From positions 2,281,302-2,345,301 of the forward strand of contig NZ_KE136479.1 of assembly GCF_000407165.1 (NCBI RefSeq): a stretch of 64,000 nucleotides of DNA, written 5' to 3'. The position numbers and the translations under genes were made by a program. Positions 20,593 through 29,638 of the stretch are shown here, in pieces (the stretch's first letter is position 1; every line of letters starts with the position of its first letter). The notes under the pieces are model-generated. The model had not been told where the DNA came from. It did not search any database and saw nothing but the letters and a program-made list of their open reading frames with translations. The DNA comes from Enterococcus haemoperoxidus ATCC BAA-382 (lineage in GTDB: Bacteria > Bacillota > Bacilli > Lactobacillales > Enterococcaceae).

Positions 20593-21516
20593 TTATTGTC
20601 TATTTCTTTTCAAAACTCTTCTTCTTTTTCGTCTCTTTAAAAGGACTCTTAATCGTAATAATGTTAGCAGTATCACGATGATACCTAACATTCGACTAAA
20701 AATAACTACAACTAATTTAGGAAGATCGTTTTCATTTTTGTTGACCTGATAACTTTCTTCAATTGCCTTCAGATCATCCGGTTTAACAGGATAACGTGTA
20801 CTTCCTAGTTTTTCAATATCACTTGCATCTGCATAATTTCCTAAGCCATCACTTGCCCTAAGATACATTTCTCCTTGGATACCTTCTCGATTTAAATCAA
20901 TACTAAATAAGCCATTTTTATCCGCCGAAGTTTCCTGATAGTGGTACTCCTTATTATCTGTATAAAAAAGTTCGATTTGATAAGTATTTTTTGATGCAGG
21001 CATTTTAATTTCACCAGATATCGTTTTATTTTCTTTATTAAAATTGATTTCTGAAAAGAAGGTTGTTGGCTTATCACTACTAACTAGATATGGAACATTT
21101 TTGTAATGATAAATAACACCATCTTCAGAAGTAAAGCATAAGTCGGTTGAATAAATCCCTATTTTATCTGTTTGGACTGGATCGTTTTCATAGTACATAT
21201 CTTTGATCTTGATCTTATCTCGATAAAAAATCGTTGCGATAAACCCACCATACTCATTCGTTGGACCATTCAATACAAAACTTGCAAAACTTACATAGGG
21301 CCTATTTTTGAAGGGAAACTCCAAATAAACCTCTTCTTTTTCCTTTTTAATACTTGTTGTTTTACCATTTAAAACTTGTTTTCGAGCATAGTGACGCGAC
21401 AATTCATTTGAAGCATCATAACTTGATTCAGTAGAAGACTCCCCAATATCTTCTCCATAGCAACTCGTAGGTAAAAATAAAAACAACAAGTTAACAACCA
21501 ACACCATTTTTTTCAT
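20593..21516 (-). CDS. hypothetical secreted protein with C-terminal membrane anchor
   Basis: 307 residues, not recognised. Signal peptide at residues 1-20 ending LPTSCYG (a weak lipobox-like TSC; lipidation uncertain), an extracellular beta-rich body (YVSFASFVLNGPTNEYGG), one membrane helix about residues 268-290, and a strongly basic cytoplasmic tail KRRKRRRVLKRNR. The layout recalls DUF916/DUF3324 proteins, but the characteristic motifs are missing. Start at 21516 set by GAGGAG six bases upstream. Confidence 0.55.
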   Translation of the reverse strand: MKKMVLVVNLLFLFLPTSCYGEDIGESSTESSYDASNELSRHYARKQVLNGKTTSIKKEKEEVYLEFPFKNRPYVSFASFVLNGPTNEYGGFIATIFYRDKIKIKDMYYENDPVQTDKIGIYSTDLCFTSEDGVIYHYKNVPYLVSSDKPTTFFSEINFNKENKTISGEIKMPASKNTYQIELFYTDNKEYHYQETSADKNGLFSIDLNREGIQGEMYLRASDGLGNYADASDIEKLGSTRYPVKPDDLKAIEESYQVNKNENDLPKLVVVIFSRMLGIIVILLTLLRLRVLLKRRKRRRVLKRNRQ

Positions 21517-21703
21517 AAAAAACTCCTCTAACAACTTCATAACATAAATGACATATTGCACACGTCATTTAGAGATTTTTAAATTATTCTTAACTATTAG
21601 CTATTAAATAAATCAGTTATCTTTTATAAAGTATAAAGAATACAAGTTAAAAAGAAAAGTTTTTTTTATATTCCGGATTGATTTTACTATAAAAGTAACA
21701 AAA

Positions 21704-21740
21704 AAACTCTGAATCCATGTATGAACTGGGCTCAGAGTTT
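21704..21740 (-). terminator. probable original rpmG terminator, now separated from rpmG
   Basis: AAACTCTGA and TCAGAGTTT arms followed by seven Ts on the minus strand. It sits just beyond the displaced 20-bp copy of the rpmG 3' end (21752-21771), the place expected for the pre-integration rpmG terminator. Confidence 0.6.
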
Positions 21741-21751
21741 CGAGTTAAAAC

Positions 21752-21771
21752 CTTATTTTGTTTCACGGTGT
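21752..21771. repeat. attachment-site direct repeat, distal copy
   Basis: 20-bp sequence cttattttgtttcacggtgt, identical to 23703-23722 at the 3' end of rpmG. Same orientation; copies are 1951 bp apart. Confidence 0.75.
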
Positions 21772-21986
21772 TCTGTGTTTAGCGAACCACCACGCAACAT
21801 AAAGCACCAAATAGAAAAGTTTCTTCCATTATATGGTATTTTTGAACCATTAAAAAGCACTATAAAAAATATTTCCGTATTCAAAATCGGATTCAACAAA
21901 AAACTCAATTACCACGGGCAAGTTACATTTTTACAAAAAAACTAGCGAAAACAAATAAATGTTTCACTAGTTCTGAATACTACATA

Positions 21987-22331
21987 TTATTCATTCTCAA
22001 GTTCGGGATTCTGCTGTGTTGATAAACCAATATCTAAAATATCCGCCAACTCACCAGAACTCAAAAACCTTCCTCGGCTAATTATTTCATCGTTTAAAAG
22101 CACTAAAGGAAAAACACTCACATCATTTTCATCATAATACTTCTGAACTTTTCTATTATTCACTAACGATTTCTTATCTTCATCAAGGAAAATAATATGT
22201 GTTTCTAAACTTTCACCTTTTATTAAAAAATAGTTTTCTTTAAAGACATTGTTATTTATGCTTTCAAAAATTTCAAAATCAATATTACTACTAAAATTTT
22301 CACTTAGAATAAAACATTCTAATTTTATCAT
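21987..22331 (-). CDS. ArsD-like thioredoxin-fold protein lacking the metal-binding cysteines
   Basis: 114 residues. The C-terminal half, VSVFPLVLLNDEIISRGRFLSSGELADIL, strongly resembles the end of ArsD (xxPLxLVDGEVxxxGRYPTxEELAxxL), and the N-terminal IKLECFILSENFS is placed like ArsD's strand-and-Cys-pair segment, but the vicinal cysteines are gone; only Cys6 remains by my reading. ArsD itself is an arsenite metallochaperone and weak repressor; that role is unlikely here. The start overlaps the stop of the secreted-protein gene as ATGA, so the two are translationally coupled. Role inferred at most as a partner of that protein. Confidence 0.5.
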   Translation of the reverse strand: MIKLECFILSENFSSNIDFEIFESINNNVFKENYFLIKGESLETHIIFLDEDKKSLVNNRKVQKYYDENDVSVFPLVLLNDEIISRGRFLSSGELADILDIGLSTQQNPELENE

Positions 22332-22873
22332 TTTCCTATTGTCATCCCACCAGCAGAACAAGACGTTGAACCAGAACCCCATGTAGTAGTATATTGTGCT
22401 TGCAATCTATACCCCTGATACCCTCTTTTTCCTGAATAGAAAGAATAAATCCCACCAGAATAACCATAAGTTCCCTTATATGGAGTAACATTTGAAGTAA
22501 AAGATTTCACTGATCCAACATTAAGCTTCATGTTAATCTTTGTAAATGGTGCTTGTGTGGCAGTAATTATATACGACGTATACCCCGTTGTATTATCAAC
22601 TTTCTTTGTACCAGCAGTTAAAGTTATAACGTTCACTGCCCGAGCTTGAACACCGTTCGATTTCGGCGGAGTTTGAATGATCGTTTCCGTATAATATTCA
22701 TCATTTTCACTAAAACCCTCCGACTCAAAATGTTCGATAGCTTCATCTGATAAAGAATTCAAATCAACAGACTGTACAGACGACAACGGCGCAACCTCAT
22801 CAGCATTCACCACAGTAGAACCCACAAATAACAACCCTAAACTCAATGCAACGAAAAGAACATATTTTTTCAT
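22328..22873 (-). CDS. hypothetical small secreted protein (island cargo)
   Basis: 181 residues. Clear signal peptide (MKKYVLFVALSLGLLF..., cleavage near VNA-DE), an acidic propeptide-like stretch up to about residue 75 (ESEGFSENDEYYTETII) and a compact Gly/Ser/Tyr-rich, beta-looking C-terminal domain (YGYSGGIYSFYSGKRGYQGY...). Not recognised; a secreted antimicrobial or surface protein is possible but unsupported. Good RBS AGGAGGCG. Coupled to the ArsD-like gene and located between the att repeats. Confidence 0.6.
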   Translation of the reverse strand: MKKYVLFVALSLGLLFVGSTVVNADEVAPLSSVQSVDLNSLSDEAIEHFESEGFSENDEYYTETIIQTPPKSNGVQARAVNVITLTAGTKKVDNTTGYTSYIITATQAPFTKINMKLNVGSVKSFTSNVTPYKGTYGYSGGIYSFYSGKRGYQGYRLQAQYTTTWGSGSTSCSAGGMTIGK

Positions 22874-22977
22874 ATAATTCGCCTCCTAATATTTTGTTAA
22901 TCATATTATAATTTAAAACTCATTAAATGTAAATATTTCAATACAAATAAATATATTATTTTTATTTTTAGATCATT

Positions 22978-23160
22978 TTATTTATCACCCTTTAAAATTA
23001 ACATATCACCTTTTATGTTTATACCTTCTAAACTTTGAGAACGTCCATCTTCATATCTAAAATCCCTCATTGCATCCACTTTATATTCCTGAACAGATAC
23101 ACGCACTTCAATATCATCATCTAATGACGATAACAAATTTCTTAGTTGTTCTAGTTTCAT
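22978..23160 (-). CDS. hypothetical 60-residue protein
   Basis: Small acidic protein (KLEQLRNLLSSLDDDIEVRV...) preceded by AAGGAG six bases from the ATG. The opening resembles small phage or plasmid proteins of the same size that begin with a helix and DDD turn, consistent with its place in the island. No function known. Confidence 0.45.
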   Translation of the reverse strand: MKLEQLRNLLSSLDDDIEVRVSVQEYKVDAMRDFRYEDGRSQSLEGINIKGDMLILKGDK

Positions 23161-23196
23161 TACATTCTCCTTATTTTAAAAATTTATTACATCTCT

Positions 23197-23598
23197 ACCA
23201 CTAAAACTGAAAAATCAAATCGTACTATCACAATAGACGAAAAAACCATTTTTACCTTAAAAAAATGGCGCTTAAAACAGCGTGAACTACTCCTAGCAAA
23301 CGGCGTAACATAAACAAATTTCATTTTTACTGACATTAACGGAAAAATGATTTATCGTACCGATATATACCAGCGTTCAAAAAGGTTAGCTGAAAAAGCC
23401 AATTTACCTAATATAGGTTGTCACGGATTTCGTCATACTCATGCTACCTTATTATTTGAAGCCAAAGTAACTGCTAAAGAAATACAAGAAAGATTGGGAC
23501 ATTCTGAAATATCCATGACATTAGATATTTACACACACATCACAAAAGAAGTAGAAAAAGAAACTGTAAAAAAACTTACCAATCACATATCATTCTAG
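23197..23598 (+). pseudogene. tyrosine-type integrase, C-terminal fragment with in-frame stop
   Basis: Reading one frame from 23197 gives TKTEKSNRTITIDEK, then a TAA at 23311, then TNFIFTDINGKMIYRTDIYQR and the catalytic core with GCHGFRHTHATLL (H-x-x-R) and LGHSEISMTLDIYTH (H and nucleophile Tyr). The part after the stop has an open frame of 83 codons. The N-terminal DNA-binding and core regions (about 250 residues) are missing, so the enzyme cannot be active. It points toward rpmG and ends about 100 bp from the att repeat, typical of an integrase beside its attachment site. Confidence 0.85.
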
Positions 23599-23656
23599 TT
23601 TTTTTCTTAAACGTATTCAATTTAGGATTCAAATTTCAGCAAACTAAATAAAAAGA

Positions 23657-23689
23657 AGCTAGAATCCTTATGCAACAAGGATTCTAGCT
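23657..23689 (-). terminator. rpmG terminator supplied by the island
   Basis: Arms AGCTAGAATCCTT and AAGGATTCTAGCT, 13 bp perfect, followed on the minus strand by TCTTTTTATT. It lies just inside the island next to rpmG. Confidence 0.8.
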
Positions 23690-23702
23690 CATTATTAAAA
23701 TT

Positions 23703-23722
23703 CTTATTTTGTTTCACGGTGT
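23703..23722. repeat. attachment-site direct repeat at the rpmG 3' end
   Basis: 20-bp sequence identical to 21752-21771; it includes the last five codons and the stop of rpmG (HRETK-stop). Confidence 0.75.
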
Positions 23723-23853
23723 AAAGTAACTTTTCTTTCACGTGGACAATATTTTTGTTTTTCCAAACGATCAGGATTGTTACGTTTATTTTTGCTTGTT
23801 AGGTAGTTACGTTCTTTACAAGAAGTACATTCTAAAGTAATGTTTACGCGCAT
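23704..23853 (-). CDS. rpmG: 50S ribosomal protein L33
   Basis: 49-residue ribosomal protein beginning [19 protein letters not shown] and ending KVTLHRETK, with CTSC at residues 9-12 and CPRE near residue 36. Large-subunit protein near the E site. Complete; the last codons are within the att repeat. RBS GGAGGG lies 7 bases upstream of the ATG. Confidence 0.95.
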   Translation of the reverse strand: MRVNITLECTSCKERNYLTSKNKRNNPDRLEKQKYCPRERKVTLHRETK

Positions 23854-23950
23854 GTGTTTTCCCTCCTATATCTAATTTCGTATTCCTAAGATATTTCTTA
23901 GCCTCAAATATCATATCATGTTTATTCAAGAATTTCTACCCTTTTGACGA

Positions 23951-23980
23951 AATTTGTAAAGGAAAACTACTTTACAAATT
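23951..23980 (-). terminator. hairpin after the PBP gene
   Basis: AATTTGTAAAG and CTTTACAAATT arms, 11 bp perfect, immediately downstream of the penicillin-binding protein stop codon. The T run on the minus strand is short. Confidence 0.55.
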
Positions 23981-23981
23981 T

Positions 23982-26102
23982 TTATTGTTGTTTATAATCT
24001 GCATACGCATCTACAATGGCTTTAGCCATCAATTGATTTGGTCTGGTACTTTCACTTGTTAAATGAGGTAAAATCACGCTGACAGCAATCTCAGGGTCAT
24101 TGTACGGTGCATATGCAACCACATTACTGTTGTATGTAGCATGCTCCCCTACATTTGTCTCAGCAGTACCCGTTTTCGCAGCCATGTCTAATTTTGCCCC
24201 TTGCATATATTGTCCTGTAGTAAATGCACCTGAACCATGAACAACATCATAAAATCCTTGCTGAATGATATTCATTTGAGCTGGTGTAATATCAACTTTG
24301 TTTAATTCTTTTGGTGCAATTTCTTTTTTTAGATCACCGATTGCACCATCTGGATTATTATTGTAAATTCCCTGAACCAGATGCGGAGCAAATCGAGTGC
24401 CGCCATTTGCAACAGTTGAAGCATATTGAGCTAGTTGCATTGCTGTATACGTATCATATTGACCGAAAGACAAATCAAGTAAATGACCCGGCATTGGCGC
24501 TAATTTAGGATCATCAAATGCAGTATTCGAAATCCCTGTAGATTCTCCTGGTAAATCGATCCCAGTCGAAACACCCATCCCATACTCACCAAATGTTTTG
24601 CGTAAAACATCAAATAAAGTACGATCTCCAGTTTGATAAGGGAGTTTCATATTATATTGATAGTCTGTTTTCATCATTTTTAATACCAGTTTCATCATAT
24701 ACGCATTCGATGAGTACTCCAATGCTTGTTCTGCGTTAAGCTGTATTTGATTTCCTGGAATCCTATTGAAAACAGAAGATTTCTGTTCACTTCCATATAT
24801 TTGCAATGGTTCATCTATCAGAACATCGTTCCCAGTGATCACACCTTGTTCGTATCCTGCTGAAATCGTGGCTCCCTTAACGACAGAACCAGGTTCAAAC
24901 GCTTTATTAATGGTTGCTAAAGGATTGGATGTTAATTCATTGGTTGCTAGATCTCGATCTAAAGCGACCATAGCCATGACAGCACCCGTTTTAGGATTCA
25001 TAACCACTACATAAGCACCATCTGAATAATTAGCGTTTCCTGTGCCTAATAATTGTTGATACTGCGACCGAACAACTTCTTCAATTTTTGTTTGAAAGCC
25101 TAAATCGATGGTTAATTTTAAATTATCCCCTTTTTCCCCTTCAGATAAAGGCTTTTGTGTAACGATTTTTCCGTTACTATCTAACGTTACTTCTGATTCA
25201 GCTTTTTTCCCTTGAAGAACATCTTCGTATTGTTTTTCCAAATAGCTTGTTCCTACACGGTCATTTCTTTCGTATCCTTTAGCTAAATACTCATCTGCTT
25301 CTTCTGCAGGTAATCCAGCTTTTTCTGAAGAAACTTTCCCTAAGATGCTTTTTAAAGCCATATCTTGCGGATAATCACGATCCCAATCCATCCCTGTAGA
25401 AACACCAGCGATTTCTGAGGTGTGCTCACCAATTATGGCGATTTCGTCTTGCGTTACACCTTCATTTTTGATAAAAGCAGTATTCAGCTCAGACACAGCA
25501 TTCATCCGTTTAAATATCGTCGCCGCTTTCATCGTATGCTCATCAAAATTTATTTCCTCGGGGGTTACTTTATCTACTGTTAATACGTATAAAGTACCCT
25601 GATCAGTGATTTTATTTCCTTTTTCATCTTGCTTATCTTGATCTGTTAAACGATCTTGAGCAACTTTTAGGTTGTCAGGATTGGCTAACCAAAAATCTTT
25701 TTTGTCTCGTTCAGTTAATTCATCTGCCGGAACATCAATCAGATCATTTACTTTATTTGCAACGGCCAATAGTTCTTCAGTCTTAACTTTCTTACCTCGT
25801 GTATATGTGATTGCCAGATTTGATTTATTTCCGACTAATACATTCCCAGAAGCGTCATAAATTTGTCCTCTTGGTGCGCTGCTTTTGATTTTCAACGTAG
25901 AATTGGCATCCGCTTTTTCAGAAAATTGCTGTCCTTCCGCAATCTGCAAGTAGCCCAAGCGAACAATCAATGCCACAAACAAACCAAAAATCACAAAAAA
26001 CAATAAGTTCAAGCGGAACGGTATATGTGATTTTTTACTCTTTTGCGTCATTGGTTCTTCATTATCTTTTTTTAATTTATCTAAAAAGCTCATTTTTTTC
26101 AT
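23982..26102 (-). CDS. class B penicillin-binding protein (PBP2b type)
   Basis: 706-residue transpeptidase anchored by one helix at about residues 31-50. N-terminal PBP-dimer domain (APRGQIYDASGN near residue 76), then the transpeptidase domain with SVVK at 406-409 (catalytic Ser406), SSN at 464-466 and KTGTAE from 643. Cross-links septal or peripheral peptidoglycan; beta-lactam target. Class B proteins have no glycosyltransferase domain, as here. RBS GGAGGA is 10 bases upstream of the first ATG. Lies between rpmG and thrS, an order I recall for E. faecalis. Confidence 0.9.
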   Translation of the reverse strand: MKKMSFLDKLKKDNEEPMTQKSKKSHIPFRLNLLFFVIFGLFVALIVRLGYLQIAEGQQFSEKADANSTLKIKSSAPRGQIYDASGNVLVGNKSNLAITYTRGKKVKTEELLAVANKVNDLIDVPADELTERDKKDFWLANPDNLKVAQDRLTDQDKQDEKGNKITDQGTLYVLTVDKVTPEEINFDEHTMKAATIFKRMNAVSELNTAFIKNEGVTQDEIAIIGEHTSEIAGVSTGMDWDRDYPQDMALKSILGKVSSEKAGLPAEEADEYLAKGYERNDRVGTSYLEKQYEDVLQGKKAESEVTLDSNGKIVTQKPLSEGEKGDNLKLTIDLGFQTKIEEVVRSQYQQLLGTGNANYSDGAYVVVMNPKTGAVMAMVALDRDLATNELTSNPLATINKAFEPGSVVKGATISAGYEQGVITGNDVLIDEPLQIYGSEQKSSVFNRIPGNQIQLNAEQALEYSSNAYMMKLVLKMMKTDYQYNMKLPYQTGDRTLFDVLRKTFGEYGMGVSTGIDLPGESTGISNTAFDDPKLAPMPGHLLDLSFGQYDTYTAMQLAQYASTVANGGTRFAPHLVQGIYNNNPDGAIGDLKKEIAPKELNKVDITPAQMNIIQQGFYDVVHGSGAFTTGQYMQGAKLDMAAKTGTAETNVGEHATYNSNVVAYAPYNDPEIAVSVILPHLTSESTRPNQLMAKAIVDAYADYKQQ

Positions 26103-26217
26103 TTATCATTAATCCTCCATATGAGAAAAGTCTCGCTTCTCTATTGTAACGAAAAAATACAAAAAAAAATAGAGGGAATCCTCTTACTAAGAAAATATTT
26201 AATTTTTAATAAATTAA

Positions 26218-26390
26218 AAGTGATTGGGACATAACTCTACGAGTTACAACCCAATCACTTGGAATCCGAATAAACGGTTGAAACAGAAACAAGCCTTTCG
26301 GAAATAAGCTAAAAATTGTTGTAAAACACCACGAGGTACGAACTTGTGTAGAACAGTACCTACTTAGTTCTGGGGGTTAAACACTTCTCC
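26218..26390. repeat. dispersed hairpin-tail repeat copy 3
   Basis: Hairpin with outer arms AAGTGATTGGG / CCCAATCACTT and inner arms TAACTC / GAGTTA, then the tail GGAATCCGAATAAACGGTTG, CGGAAATAAGCT, TTGTTGTAAAACAC and GTTAAACACTTCT. The last three blocks recur in the same order in the copy at 33335-33566 (opposite orientation). It occupies most of the 305-bp gap between thrS and the PBP gene. Confidence 0.75.
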
Positions 26391-26407
26391 CCATACTCTT
26401 TCTCTCA

Positions 26408-28348
26408 TTATCTTCTACTATAATTCGCTACATCAGCGACCATACTATCTACAAAGATATTTAAATCGATAACTTCTGTTTCTTTACTGCCGTAACGGCG
26501 GATATTAACTGTTGCATCATCCATTTCTTTATCGCCAACAACGATTTGATATGGAATTTTTTGTGTTTGAGATGCGCGGATCTTATAGCCCATTTTCTCA
26601 TTACGATCATCTACTTCGATACGTAAGCCTTGTTCTTGCAGACGTTTTTTTACTTCATAAGCATAATCTGAATGTGCCTCAACGGATACAGGGATAATGG
26701 TTGCTTGAATCGGTGCCAACCAAGTTGGGAAAGCGCCTTTGTACACTTCAGTCAAGTAAGCCACAAAACGTTCCATAGTCGAAACGATCCCTCTGTGGAT
26801 AACCAACGGACGATGTGTATTTTCGCCATCTTCTCCTACATAAGTCAAATCAAAACGTTCTGGTAAAAGGGCATCGATTTGAATTGTAGAGAGTGTTTCT
26901 TCCATCCCTAATGCCGTTTTCACTTGAACATCAAGCTTAGGACCATAAAAGGCTGCTTCACCTTCTGCTTCAAAATAATCAATTCCGGCTTCATCAGCGG
27001 CTTCTTTGATCATTGTTTGAGATCTTTCCCACATTGCATCATCATCAAAATATTTTTCTTTGTTATTAGGATCTCTTAAGCTTAAACGGAAACGATAATC
27101 TGTCACATCAAAATCAGCGTAAACTTCTACCATTAATTTCAATGTACGTAAGAATTCTTCTTTGATTTGATCTGGACGAACAAAAGTATGCCCATCATTC
27201 AATGTCATTTCACGTACACGTTGTAATCCGGACAATGCTCCAGATTTTTCATAACGGTGCATCATACCAAGTTCTGCAATTCTAATCGGCAGTTCACGGT
27301 AGCTGTGGATATCATTTTTATAAACCATCATGTGATGTGGACAGTTCATTGGACGAAGAACTAACATTTCGCCATCCCCCATATCCATTGGTGGGAACAT
27401 ATCTTCATGATAGTGATCCCAGTGACCAGATCGCTTATAAAACTCAACATTCGCCATGATAGGTGTATACACATGTTGATAACCTAAGCTAATTTCTTTA
27501 TCTGTGATATAACGTTCAATAGTGCGGCGGATTGTTGCGCCTTTTGGCAACCAAAATGGTAAACCAGAACCAACATCTGGATTAAGCATAAATAAGTCAA
27601 GCTCTTTCCCTAGTTTACGGTGATCACGTTCTTTGGCTTCTTCACGCATTTTGATAAATTCTTTTAAATCTTTTTTGTCGAAGAACGCAGTTCCGTAAAT
27701 ACGTTGCATCATTTGATTGTTCGAATTTCCTCTCCAATAAGCGCCCGCTACTGATAATAACTGGAATACTTGGATGCGGCCAGTAGATGGCACATGGACA
27801 CCACGACATAAATCAACAAAGTCACCTTGATCATAAACTGTGATAACTTCATCTTCTGGAAGTTCTGAAATCAATTCAACTTTGTAAGGATCATCTGCAA
27901 ATAAGTCTAATGCTTCATTCTTAGAAACAACTTTACGGACAATTGGATTGTTTTCTTTGACGATTTTCATCATTTCAGCTTCAATTGCTGGTAAATCTTC
28001 TGCTGTTATCGGATTTTCACCATTATCAGTATCGTAGTAAAAACCAGAATCAATAGCTGGACCTACACCGAATTTGATTTTTGGGAATAAACGACGTAAT
28101 GCATTCGCCATTAAGTGAGCAGATGAATGACGTAAAATTTGTAGAGCATCCTCATGATCTGGTGTTACGATTTCGATTTTTCCATCCTCCTCGATTGGAC
28201 GATCTAAATCTATTAATGTACCATTGAATTTCCCTGCTAATGCTTTTTTAGCTAAACTGTTACTAATACTTTTAGCGATGTCTAACGTTGACGAACCAGT
28301 CTCAAATTCTTTGACTGCACCATCTGGAAAAGTAATCTTGATTGACAT
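26408..28348 (-). CDS. thrS: threonyl-tRNA synthetase
   Basis: 646-residue class II synthetase. N-terminal TGS domain (residues 1-62), editing domain with [11 protein letters not shown] (about residues 74-84), catalytic core with [12 protein letters not shown] (zinc Cys), motif 3 [13 protein letters not shown], and a C-terminal anticodon-binding domain ending around residue 640. Length is normal. RBS AAAGGAGG lies ahead of the ATG. Controlled by the T-box leader upstream. Confidence 0.96.
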   Translation of the reverse strand: MSIKITFPDGAVKEFETGSSTLDIAKSISNSLAKKALAGKFNGTLIDLDRPIEEDGKIEIVTPDHEDALQILRHSSAHLMANALRRLFPKIKFGVGPAIDSGFYYDTDNGENPITAEDLPAIEAEMMKIVKENNPIVRKVVSKNEALDLFADDPYKVELISELPEDEVITVYDQGDFVDLCRGVHVPSTGRIQVFQLLSVAGAYWRGNSNNQMMQRIYGTAFFDKKDLKEFIKMREEAKERDHRKLGKELDLFMLNPDVGSGLPFWLPKGATIRRTIERYITDKEISLGYQHVYTPIMANVEFYKRSGHWDHYHEDMFPPMDMGDGEMLVLRPMNCPHHMMVYKNDIHSYRELPIRIAELGMMHRYEKSGALSGLQRVREMTLNDGHTFVRPDQIKEEFLRTLKLMVEVYADFDVTDYRFRLSLRDPNNKEKYFDDDAMWERSQTMIKEAADEAGIDYFEAEGEAAFYGPKLDVQVKTALGMEETLSTIQIDALLPERFDLTYVGEDGENTHRPLVIHRGIVSTMERFVAYLTEVYKGAFPTWLAPIQATIIPVSVEAHSDYAYEVKKRLQEQGLRIEVDDRNEKMGYKIRASQTQKIPYQIVVGDKEMDDATVNIRRYGSKETEVIDLNIFVDSMVADVANYSRR

Positions 28349-28436
28349 TTTTGTTTCCTCCTTTAGTAGATTATGATTGAAAAAGATTGTTTATTCACTT
28401 TATTTTAGTCAACTTTTGTATTTTACAAAAAATGCA

Positions 28437-28700
28437 AAAAGTCCTAGTATCCGAATTAAATCAGATACTAGGACGAAAAGTTCGTGGTTCCACCTATTTT
28501 TAAACACAGCAAACAGCCATGTTCCTCAAGCGTGCTAACGGTACGACCGCCTCTGCTTCAACAAAGGTTGGAAAAAGTGGTCATTCCTTGCGCGGGTCTG
28601 GAAAATTTTCAGCCAAGATTTCCCTCTCTAAAAGACTGCTTACAAGTTCAGTTGTCTTTCTCATCAATCATTTATGTGTTAATTTAAACACTTCTTCAAA
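28437..28700 (-). ncRNA. T-box leader riboswitch of thrS
   Basis: On the minus strand an upstream structured region with AGAGAGGGAAATCTTGGCTG leads into the T-box sequence AGGTGGAACCACG (28483-28495) and then a terminator with arms GTCCTAGTATC and GATACTAGGAC plus a T run (28437-28474). ACC followed by A, a threonine codon in the right position, is seen in AATGACCAC and is the likely specifier. Uncharged tRNA-Thr would stabilise the antiterminator and raise thrS expression. Confidence 0.9.
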
Positions 28701-28727
28701 TAAAAAGCAAGTATTTCTTAAAAATGA

Positions 28728-28907
28728 TTATTTTTTCCATTGGCCACCTTGTGCATAACGGTCTTTTTTCATCTCGTTTACAATAACATGAATATTCTCT
28801 TGAGGTGCTCCTGTATTTCTGGATACCACTTCCGTGATTTCTTTTACCATGTTCGTTAGTTGCTCTTCGCTTCGTCCTTCAATTAATTCAACATGAATAA
28901 ATGGCAT
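28728..28907 (-). CDS. 4-oxalocrotonate tautomerase family protein
   Basis: 59-residue tautomerase. After removal of Met the N-terminal Pro of [15 protein letters not shown] is the catalytic base; the [18 protein letters not shown] segment carries the conserved arginine region. Small hexameric enzymes of this type act on enol/keto substrates; physiological substrate unknown here. RBS GGAGGAG at correct spacing to the ATG at 28907. Confidence 0.88.
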   Translation of the reverse strand: MPFIHVELIEGRSEEQLTNMVKEITEVVSRNTGAPQENIHVIVNEMKKDRYAQGGQWKK

Positions 28908-28972
28908 AATTTCTCCTCCGTTTACTTTTTCTAATTTATAATTTAATGATACCACGTTCTTTAACAATCTAT

Positions 28973-29566
28973 TTATTTTTTCGCATCCAAACTAAATATT
29001 GAAGCATCTTGATTCATAAATATGTTTTGACCATGATAAAACGTTCTACTAGAGACTGATTTAAACCCAGCTTTTTCTACCTGTTTTCTAAGTTCAATCT
29101 GAGAAAAGCCATTATGTACTTTTTCATGATTGATTTTTTCATTTTTATCAAAATCAACAACAACTAATTGTCCCTCTGCATTCAGTGCTTGATATAATGA
29201 TTTCAGCAAATCGTGTGGATCAGGAACATGCAAAAAAACTAGAGAAACAACTATCAAATCTGCTTTTAAATTCATGGTGTTTCCATTTGAAAAACTACCT
29301 ACTATCGTTTTAGCATTTGTTTGATTCATTTGCTCGATTTTTTGATCGACGACATGAATCATTGCTTTAGATGAATCTACAAATAAAATTTTCTCAAAAG
29401 CATCTGCGATTTGTAAGCCAATCAGTCCCGTACCACAGCCATAATCAAGTGCGATTTTGCCCGTAGTATCTTCTAGTTTTGTTTTGATTTCTTTTGTGAT
29501 AACATCTGCTAACTCTAATTGTTTAAGAGAATCGTAATGTTGCGCGATCTGATCAAAAACAGTCAT
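28973..29566 (-). CDS. class I SAM-dependent methyltransferase
   Basis: 197-residue protein with SAM-binding motif [16 protein letters not shown] (about residues 40-54), motif [11 protein letters not shown] and the post-motif [13 protein letters not shown] small-molecule or lipid methyltransferase is likely; substrate unknown. No fusion or truncation seen. It lies between the L,D-transpeptidase and tautomerase genes, each with separate ribosome-binding sites. Confidence 0.8.
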   Translation of the reverse strand: MTVFDQIAQHYDSLKQLELADVITKEIKTKLEDTTGKIALDYGCGTGLIGLQIADAFEKILFVDSSKAMIHVVDQKIEQMNQTNAKTIVGSFSNGNTMNLKADLIVVSLVFLHVPDPHDLLKSLYQALNAEGQLVVVDFDKNEKINHEKVHNGFSQIELRKQVEKAGFKSVSSRTFYHGQNIFMNQDASIFSLDAKK

Positions 29567-29601
29567 AGTTTACTTCCTCTCTTTGAATACTCTTCTCTAA
29601 T

Positions 29602-29631
29602 AAAAAAGAAGCCCATTCGGACTTCTTTTTT
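29602..29631. terminator. terminator after the L,D-transpeptidase gene
   Basis: AAAAAAGAAG and CTTCTTTTTT arms with a 10-base loop, directly downstream of the stop codon at 29639. Confidence 0.8.
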
Positions 29632-29638
29632 ATTATTT

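Larger units (their letters stand above)
21752..23722. mobile_element. remnant integrative element at the 3' end of rpmG
   Basis: A 1.97-kb segment bounded by a 20-bp direct repeat of the rpmG 3' end. The rpmG-proximal copy completes a normal rpmG gene; the distal copy is isolated and followed by a separate terminator. Inside are a degenerate tyrosine integrase lying next to rpmG, a secreted protein, an ArsD-like protein and a 60-residue ORF. This is the pattern left by tyrosine-recombinase elements that insert at gene 3' ends and restore them; rpmG is a known target for such elements in streptococci. Replication and transfer genes are absent. Confidence 0.7.

Noticed and set aside
21721..21945. 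74-codon plus-strand open frame crossing the distal att repeat
   Set aside because: No ribosome-binding site, composition not coding-like, and it overlaps the att repeat and terminator.
28519..28758. Plus-strand open frames opposite the thrS leader
   Set aside because: They are the complement of the T-box structure and have no RBS.
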